From positions 744,001-808,000 of the forward strand of contig JBBELK010000525.1 of the NCBI GenBank assembly GCA_037783545.1: a stretch of DNA of 64,000 bases. The letters run 5' to 3'. Position 1 is the first letter of the stretch. Each line of letters opens with the position of its first letter. The position numbers and the translations under genes are program-made. The notes under the pieces are model-generated. The model made no database searches, was not told the DNA's origin, and saw only the letters and a list, made by a program, of their open reading frames with translations. Origin of the DNA: Henricia sp. BOLD:AAB3569. Lineage: Eukaryota > Echinodermata > Asteroidea > Spinulosida > Echinasteridae. Shown here piece after piece: positions 57,501 through 64,000 of the stretch.

Positions 57501-60500
57501 GCGGTTGCTGATTTTTTTCTCATCCCATAGTTTGGTTGTTTCATTTCAATGGTGATTAGGTACCATACCAAATATTGTGTTTGTTACTTTGCTCAGTTGC
57601 GGTCCCATGCAACAATAAGAGAACAATTGGGTTCTTGGGGAAAACCTGAGGGAGTATACCAGTAATACCACTGTGCCTTATAGCTCAGATGGTAGAGCGT
57701 CTGCCCTGTAGCTCATCTGTCTGGTGAGTCAGAGGTCTTGGGGAAAACCTGAGGGAGTATACCACTGTGCCTTATAGCTCAGATGGTAGACCGTCTGCCC
57801 TGTACATGTACATGTAGCTCATCTGTCTGGTGAGTCAGAGGTCTTGGGGAAAACCTGAGGGAGTATACCACTTTGCCTTATAGTTCAGGTGGTAGAGCAT
57901 CTGCCTGGTGTGTCATAGGTCTTGGGGAAAATCTGAGGGTGTACATGTATACTACTGTGCCTTATAGCTCAGCTGGTGGAGCGTCTGCCCGGTGTGTCAG
58001 AGGTCTTGGGGAAAACCTGACAGAGTATACCACTGTGCCTTATACCGGTAGCTCAGCTGGTGGAGCATCTGCCCGGTGTGTCAGAGGTCTTGGGGGAAAA
58101 CCTGAGGGAGTATACCACTGTGCCTTATAGCTCAGCTGGTGGAGCGTCTGCCCGGCGTGTCAGAGGTCTTGGGGAAAACCTGAGGGAGTATACCACTGTG
58201 CCTTATAGCTCAGCTGGTAGAGCGTCTGCCCAGTGTGTCAGAGGTCTTGGGGAAAACCTGAGGGAGTATACCACTGTGCCTTATAGCTCAGCTGGTAGAG
58301 CATCTGCCTGGTGTGTCAGAGGTCTTGAGGAAAATCTGAGGGTGTATACATGTACTACTGTGCCTTATAGCTCAGCTGGTAGAGCATCTGCCTGGTGTGT
58401 CAGAGGTCTTAAAGAGGAAGAATCCCCCTTGACGAAAATCCAGCATTTAGGCTTTTTTCGATAGTCAAAACATCCCTCTTGCCGACGTGGATTTTTATTA
58501 TTTTTTAATTGTCGGTTTTAAGTGGATAAATTGCAAGCAAAAGTGCGCTTTTCGAAAATGAGATTTTCGCAATTTCTGAAACGCTCATTAGGTATTCATG
58601 ATATGCGCGTGACCCCGTGACGCAATCCTGAGAAAGAGAGGTCAACACGATTGTTAGCTCCATACGTTTACACGCAAAAAACTTGGAAAACCGTCTCTGT
58701 TAGATGGTGTTTTTTGAAGAATGTTGTTGGTCCAAAAAGCCAGAGATATGCCCAGTAGATGCGTGATTGTATGTTTTACCAGACACTATGAAAAACAAAG
58801 AGCAGAAAGATTTTCTTTTCTATTACCAAGCGAGAGAAAAATGAGTCGCTCATTCTATAACTTGTACGGCCGATGTTCAAACACGTGGGGTCTACGCGTA
58901 CGTACGCCCGTACCATGCTGTATACAGACCCGCTGTGAATGCCGTTCGTTCCCGGTCGTGACAAAACCTCCTCGGCGTCGCAATGCACCAGTATTTACTT
59001 CAAAAGAGCTTCACTGAGAGCCACAATTTCATCGTTTTTTCACAAAACAGGTAATAGTAGATTGTTGTCATATTACATGAAGTGTTTTTCACGTTTGTAT
59101 TTTGAATTACAAGGACAAAACAGGCATGATAAACATTCACTTCGTGTATTTTCCATTCAATACTGCACAGACCGTTTTGTATGTTTCTCAGGATGACGTC
59201 AAAACCCTGTTGATAAACAAGCCGAATGACCTCGAGCGTTTCAGAATTTGGGTGAAGAGGGTCGGAACTGCTTTACGTTTTAAGCAAAAGCCTGTCGATT
59301 TTTTGTGAAAAACAAGTTGTGATGGTGTTGTAGACACATACAACTCCATGATAAACAGAAAAACTAAAAAAATGTGGAAGGGGGAATTCTAGCTGTTTAA
59401 GGAAAATCTGAGGGTGTATACATGTACTACTGTGCCTTATAGCTCAGCTGGTAGAGTATCTGCCCGGTGTGTCAGAGGCCTTATAGGTCAGCTGGTAGAG
59501 TATCTGCCCGGTGTGTCAGAGGTCTTGGGGAAAATCTGAGGGAGTATACCACTTTGCCTTATACATGTAGCTCAGCTGGTAGAGCATCTGCCTGGTGTGT
59601 CAGAGGTCTTGGAGAAAACCTGAGGGAGTATACCACTGTGCCTTATAGCTCAGCTGGTGGAGCGTCTGCCCGGTGTGTCAGAGGTCTTAGGGAAAACCTG
59701 AGGGAGTATACCACTGTGCCTTATAGCTCAGCTGGTAGAGCATCTGCCCGGTGTGTCAGAGGTCTTGGGGAAAACCTGAGGGAGTATACCACTGTGCCTT
59801 ATAGCTCAGCTGGTAGAGCATCTGCCTGGTGTGTAAAAGGTCTTAAGGAAAATATGAGGGAGTATACCACTGTGCCTTATAGCTCGGCTGGTAGAGCGTC
59901 TGTCTGGTGAGTTAGAGGTCTTGGGGAAAATCTGAGGGAGTATACCACTGTGCCTTATAGCTCAGCTGGTAGAGTATCTGCCCGGTGTGTCAGAGGTCTT
60001 GGGGAAAATCTGAGGGAGTATACCACTTTGCCTTATAGCTCAGCTGGTAGAGCATCTGCCTGGTGTGTCAGAGGTCTTGGGGAAAATCTGAGGGAGTATA
60101 CCATAGTGCCTTATAGCTCAGATGGTAGAGCTTCTGCCCAGTGAGTCACAGGTGTCAGGTTGGAATCCCGATAAAGCCCTTACGACTTTTCTCTCATCCC
60201 AAGTGTGGATGCCGCTGTAACTATTCGCCGCGACACAGATTACACTACGAGAGGCATGTCAAACAGACACAAGGCGCGTCTAGTTTGCTTATTACTAAAA
60301 TGGTGCCTTTACATACTTCACTTTATTGAATTGATTTCGCATGGGTGGGCTATCTTGCACTTTTGCTGCTATATCATCTTTGAGGAAGCCCTACCCATGC
60401 ATGCCTATAAGCGGAAGCTAGACAAGTTTTGATACAGTGGAAAGTCACCATAAATGGGCATCGTATCTGAACCATACAAGTGTTTGTTTTGGTGGCGTTT

Positions 60501-63500
60501 GACGCGAACAAATGATTGGGAGCCATGAGCGATGTTCACTGTAGCTGAATGTTCTTTTTGGTGTTCATTATAGCGAATTTCCACTGTAATAAAATTGGAA
60601 TGATGGCCAAAAACTCACCTCTCCTGTGTTTTCAGTATCCATGGCAACACGTCCATTTGTGTAGTGTGTAATATGAAGCTCCACAGTCTGTGGGCTCCAT
60701 CTCCAATCTGTGAATACATAATAAACAAAAATTAGCAACTGTGACAGAAATGCAACCAATCCAGGCTTTGACATTAACCAAAGTCACCAAGGCCAATGGC
60801 CTCATGCCCTGCTGAGTTGGCCCCGATTCCCCTTCAAGATACACTTTCTGAAGCCAACTTGGCCATCATGCCCTATTGAGGTCGTGCCAATGACGTCATT
60901 TTGGGAGTAAAACAATGCTGCGTCGTTGTGGAAGCAATGTGCGTGCGCGTTGTGTGTGTCCATAGCGCGCGTAACGCGCTATGATGAGGCTCCCATTGGT
61001 GAACTAAACCGCGTTACGCCCACCAGAGACACACACAACACGCACGCACATTGCTTCCACAATGAATCAGCATTATTTGACTCCCAAAATGGCATATTCG
61101 CACGTGTTCGAAAGGGTTCAATCCCAGGCCTTGACATTAACCAAGGCTACCAAGGCCAATGGCCTCATGCCCTGCTGAGTTGGCCCCGATGCCCCTTCAA
61201 GGTACACACTTTCTGTAAAGCTATACTTTCTGATAAGCTGATAGCAAAAAAAGGACATGTCAAATTGACCTCTCGTGCTCCTTGATCCTGTTTTGCATTT
61301 TCCATTTTTATGCGGAAGTTAATTTTAGCTTTGTTTACAAAACTAGCCCCTGTTCAGCCAGGTGTGAAATTCCCAACATGATGACGATGTTAATGAAAAC
61401 TCAAAACCTATGTCTACCGATATTTCAATATTTGTGAGCCAATTTTCTAAAAATACTACAATTTTCATTTTATCTACAATTTTATGAGTGTCTACTTTTT
61501 CTGATACACCCTGTATAACTTCAAATGTTGATAACTTAATATATCTTCAAGCAAACTTAAAGCCTTCGTTTTGATTGGTGGATCCATGGCAACCAACAGT
61601 GTGATAATGTTTCATAATACTCTTCCGATTCTCATATTGCACTCTGCGTACCGGTAATGCACCATGGTATTCCAAGATAACTGTGTCCCTACGCATATGT
61701 GCGGAGTACATGTAGTACTTGCAGAGTGCGCGTGTTATTAGTGCGTCAATTTTGCTTGAAGATAATATTAGTTATCCCGCGAGCACAAGTGGAATACGGC
61801 ATTATCATGATTATGTAGGAACGTGACAGTCAGACGTCACGTGACCACATTCGTGTGACTAACTATGTTCCTTTTTTTGTCTGTCGCCTGAGGTGTATGA
61901 TTTTTAAACATCTACTGTATATCTGGGAGGTTTTATTTTGTCAAAATTAGTTAGTCGTACATTATTACATAATGAAACTATTTATAGCCTGATACCCAAA
62001 ATCTTGGAATCGTCCAGATTGTACCGTTACATTGTTTTAATTTGTTATAAATTTAAATAAAGAAATTTATATTGATAAAATTCTCACTTTGTCTGTTTTG
62101 TTAGTTTGCTTTATTTGTATTTCTTCTTTCAAACAAACAAATAAGGGCGGTCCGGTTGGCGTAGTGGTTCTTTCCTCGCCTTTCCTCTGGCGTACAGTTT
62201 CGAATCCTGGGCGTGTATGTGGATTGGGTTTACCCCTAGAACTATGGGAGATAATGTATCCCCCATAGGTAATGTTGTTTTTTTCCAATATGGCGGCGCC
62301 TGAACTTTAAGATCGGACAGAAACGTTTTCGGCTAGCGCAATAATCCGCTGCCCAATCGCCACCAAACTCCGTCTGATAGTTCTTGAGACACTCACCTTG
62401 CGTGTGTCTACGGAATTTCGGTACCATTTGTCCATTAAATTCTCCTAAAAAATGTTGGGAAATGAACAGGAACATGTGCGATGCGTCCACATGCGTGATC
62501 CAGGCATTCGGTAAAAGCCGGAGTTGCCGGAACTCCCGAAGTTGCCGGAACTGCTTGGATTTATTTATTGGTTTCCTTTTTTAAAAACATCCTCCGAGAT
62601 GACAGGTACCCACCGAGCTCGGTGCAAATATATCCAGTCCACGCAAAGTCACGCGAGAATTCTCGAGGATTCTAACGCGCCAACCAGACACTCTATCCTC
62701 GCCTCTGATCTGTGAGGCGAGGTCATGACGAGGTCATGTTCACTAAACCATGCATGCGTGTACGCACGCAAAGTCACGCGGGAATTGTCGAGGATTTGCC
62801 TTTGAAAAAATATCCCTCTGACATCACAGCTACTCGTACGTCCCGAAAAGTCACGCGAGATTAATTCGGTCTCGCGAGAAATTAGCCCTGGTGAAATTCC
62901 GGCGGGAGTTTCCTTTTTTAAAAACATCCTCCGAGATGACAGGTACCCACCTCGGTGCATATATCTCCAGTCCACGCAAAGTCACGCGGGAATTCTCGAG
63001 GATTCTACCGCGCCAACCAGACACTCTATCCTCGCCTCAGATCTGTGAGGCGAGGTCATGACGAGGTCATGTTCACCATGTTCACTGAACCATGCATGCG
63101 AGGGATATTTTTTTAAAGGCAAACCCTCGACAATTCTCGCGTGACTTTGCGTGCGTTCGGTCAGCATGGTTCAGTGAGCATGACCTGGCCTCACAGCTCT
63201 GAGGCGAGGATGGAGTGTCCAGTGGCCCTGTATTCTATAGTTGTACCCACATGTTAACCCTTTTAACATGTTTAACGATGCTTAATAAGTCAACAGGCCA
63301 ACAGGGTCAGCTTCTCAACTCTTACCGATAGGTATACAGTATCATATCAGTACAAGGTGCATAACATTACCTAGCCCTACAAATAGGGCTGTAAATAGCT
63401 CACTTTTGAAATCTGACTTTTTACACTGTCGCCATTACAGCCCTACTTGAGGTCGTACGACAATACCAAGTCTCAAACTGCTCAAATCTGACAAAGTTCT

Positions 63501-63689
63501 ACTAGAAATACCGTCCGAAGCACATCGGACCGAGCACTTTCACATACACCATTGTAATCCTGAGAGTCTAGTGTTTCATAAAATAACAGTAACGCTTACG
63601 GAATCGTCAATTTGGCCATCTACGATGTCTGGAAACATTGGACAAAATTCGGACAACGTTTTGCCCAGCATCTCTATGGGCGACGCCAT
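51531..63689 (-). CDS. Putative unidentified multi-exon gene, incompletely resolved
   Basis: Candidate exons in transcript order are 63600-63689 (ATG at 63687-63689, MASPIEMLGKTLSEFCPMFP, donor GTAAGC), 62397-62444 (donor GTGAGT), 60619-60707 (donor GTGAGT, best frame WRWSPQTVELHITHYTNGRV), one starting at 55317 (DQFMKLPCVAAHAWPHLDYW), 52850-52934 (CGYCSYAPPIMLRFAGRRNL), 52267-52373 (KTCVPSDVDQELNIFKICFG), and the last from 51555 to a stop at 51531-51533. Each has good splice sites and an open frame, but the phases do not all join: 52850-52934 followed directly by 52267-52373 would create a stop. Exons are therefore missing, or some calls are wrong. I do not recognise the protein. Confidence 0.35.
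51838..52246. mobile_element. Large palindromic element
   Basis: Arms of about 190 bp contain ATACCTTTGTCTGGTCTC, AGGGTTACAAATAGTGTGAC and TCTTTCTAAAAACCCTG with their complements. The centre is near 52040. Family member of 21400-21541. Confidence 0.8.
53095..53943. mobile_element. TTAA-site element, second family, copy 1
   Basis: About 850 bp homologous to 58560-59396. The right end ATTCTAGCTGT is followed by TTAA at 53944-53947. The left end is missing or too diverged to place. It interrupts a unit of tRNA-like array A. Confidence 0.75.
53945..55080 (+). repeat. tRNA-like tandem array A (box B intact)
   Basis: About eight imperfect units, the first at a spacing of about 113-120 bp, then degenerating. 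Each ends in a tRNA-like T arm such as GTGGGTTCGAGTCCCAC, with box B GGTTCGAGTCC exact in several units. Best unit: GAGTGGGCGAGTGGTTAAGAC...CTACAATGCAG, closest to a tRNA-Ser/Leu D arm. The acceptor strands do not pair, so these are not functional tRNAs. Confidence 0.75.
55400..55869. mobile_element. Harbinger-like MITE with GCAACTGG repeats
   Basis: Ends AGCCTAGCGTACATTG and CAATGTCGATGGACGCTAGGCT-type inverted repeat. The TAA duplication is at 55397-55399 and 55870-55872. Many copies of GGCAACTGGAAGCAACT lie in both halves, in opposite orientations. Confidence 0.8.
56759..57190 (+). repeat. Tandem repeat, four units of about 117 bp
   Basis: Units start ATTGGGGCATTCTGGGTAGC near 56759, 56876, 56993 and 57108. 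Neighbouring units are nearly identical. Confidence 0.9.
57672..60180 (+). repeat. tRNA-like tandem array B (box A intact)
   Basis: About 19 units of about 78 bp, each with GCCTTATAGCTCAGCTGG and TAGAGC..TCTGCC (exact box A), then GAGGTCTTGGGGAAAACCTG and AGGGAGTATACCACTGT. Units lack a box B, except the last (60105-60180), which continues GGTTGGAATCCCGATAAAGC. Interrupted by the 984-bp element. Confidence 0.85.
58413..59396. mobile_element. TTAA-site element, second family, copy 2, complete
   Basis: 984 bp flanked by TTAA (58409-58412, 59397-59400). Ends AGAGGAAGAATCCCCCTT and AAGGGGGAATTCTAGCTGT are imperfect inverted repeats. The empty site GGTCTTAAGGAAAAT is preserved in another array unit at 59838-59852. 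No transposase frame is seen. Confidence 0.88.
60885..61095. repeat. Inverted repeat between two copies of a GGCCAATGG module
   Basis: Arms TGTGGAAGCAATGTGCGTGC and its complement near 61035-61060. Flanked by direct copies of CCAAGGCCAATGGCCTCATG at 60789 and 61148; a third copy, inverted, is at 11690-11780. Confidence 0.7.
61210..62140. other. AT-rich spacer with no supported feature
   Basis: Within the span of the putative minus-strand gene. I see no exon with good splice sites and frame, and no clear repeat boundary. Confidence 0.4.
62140..62260 (+). repeat. tRNA-Glu-like SINE head
   Basis: GTCCGGTTGGCGTAGTGGTT with box B GTTTCGAATCC, followed by GTGGATTGGGTTTACCCC. No functional cloverleaf. 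Confidence 0.5.
62573..63230. repeat. 338-bp direct repeat plus inverted segment
   Basis: A block starting TTAAAAACATCCTCCGAGAT at 62581 recurs at 62919, including TCTCGAGGATTCTA and GAGGCGAGGTCATGACGAGG. An inverted partial copy follows at 63110-63230. Confidence 0.8.
63600..63689 (-). CDS. Candidate first coding exon of the minus-strand gene
   Basis: ATG in the context AAGATGGCGTC, which is also a YY1-like word overlapping the start codon, as in many animal housekeeping genes. It has 30 open codons and ends in phase 0 at a consensus GTAAGC donor. No homolog is recognised. Confidence 0.5.
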
Positions 63690-63747
63690 CTTAGCTGATA
63701 TGCTTCCGCTTCTCGATCATGAGACGTACAGGAGCCCGGCTAACTGT

Positions 63748-64000
63748 GCAATATGCATAATTCATATTGACGTCCATGTGTTTATCCCAGCTGGCAATAC
63801 GTCACTCGCACAGTTCGATAACTAGTAGACTGGTTCCCGTCCACATATTCCACACAGGAGAATATAATATATATTTTCGCAATAAGCGAACCAATCTATA
63901 GGGATCGGGAACCAATCTAGATAACTAGCTGCACTGCGCGCGTGACGTACTTGCCAGCTGGGATAAACACGCGCGACGTCAATATGGATTATGCATATTG
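63748..64000. mobile_element. Palindromic element, running off the right edge
   Basis: Arms: CAATATGCATAATTCATATT...TATCCCAGCTGGCAATACGTCA on the left, its complement on the right to the last base. The centre is interrupted by the 94-bp element at 63826. Located just upstream of the candidate first exon of the minus-strand gene. Confidence 0.8.
63826..63919. mobile_element. 94-bp deletion derivative of the TAGACTGGTTCCCG MITE
   Basis: Flanked by a perfect 9-bp duplication GATAACTAG (63817-63825, 63920-63928). It joins the first 43 bp and the last 50 or so bp of the 349-bp element at 39382. Confidence 0.88.

Noticed and set aside
57873..60144. Long frames repeating PYSSAGRASA
   Set aside because: Direct translation of the 78-bp tRNA-like repeat, whose length is a multiple of three.

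Overview
The window is animal genomic DNA. Genes are split into many short GT-AG exons, introns are long, tRNA-derived SINEs and small inverted-repeat transposons are everywhere, and there are no bacterial operon features. Intron-rich architecture, the SINE types and the abundance of TACATGTA-type words suggest a marine invertebrate deuterostome, perhaps an echinoderm. That placement is an inference; no search was run, and repeat identities were judged by eye.

Left part (566-23861, minus strand): DNA ligase I (LIG1). I placed 22 exons whose reading phases all join. They give 955 residues from the PCNA-binding box to most of the OB-fold domain; the last exon(s) lie off the left edge. An 83-residue, arginine-rich, in-frame extension precedes the usual start.

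Middle part (24342-39958, plus strand): a complete serine hydroxymethyltransferase gene (SHMT) of 8 exons and 504 residues. It is head-to-head with LIG1. About 480-730 bp separate the two coding starts, and this GC-rich stretch contains E2F-type sites. Both genes serve S phase: one seals Okazaki fragments, the other supplies one-carbon units for thymidylate and purines.

Right part (about 44.6-63.7 kb): a putative small plus-strand gene (four coding exons, 100 residues, mitochondrial-like N terminus) is tail-to-tail with a putative minus-strand gene whose first exon is near 63.6 kb. I identify neither. Their poly(A) signals are about 50 bp apart. Two tRNA-like tandem arrays lie between 53.9 and 60.2 kb.

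Repeats fill most introns and spacers: at least 20 families of short inverted-repeat elements (hAT-like, TTAA-site, TTA/TAA-site and pogo-like), several with their own target-site duplications and several nested. Many unrelated families carry minisatellites in or near their ends, and several share the word GAGGGCGCTGTT, which in one family sits in a CTCF-like motif. There are two LINE reverse-transcriptase remnants and a hAT element holding a truncated transposase-like reading frame.
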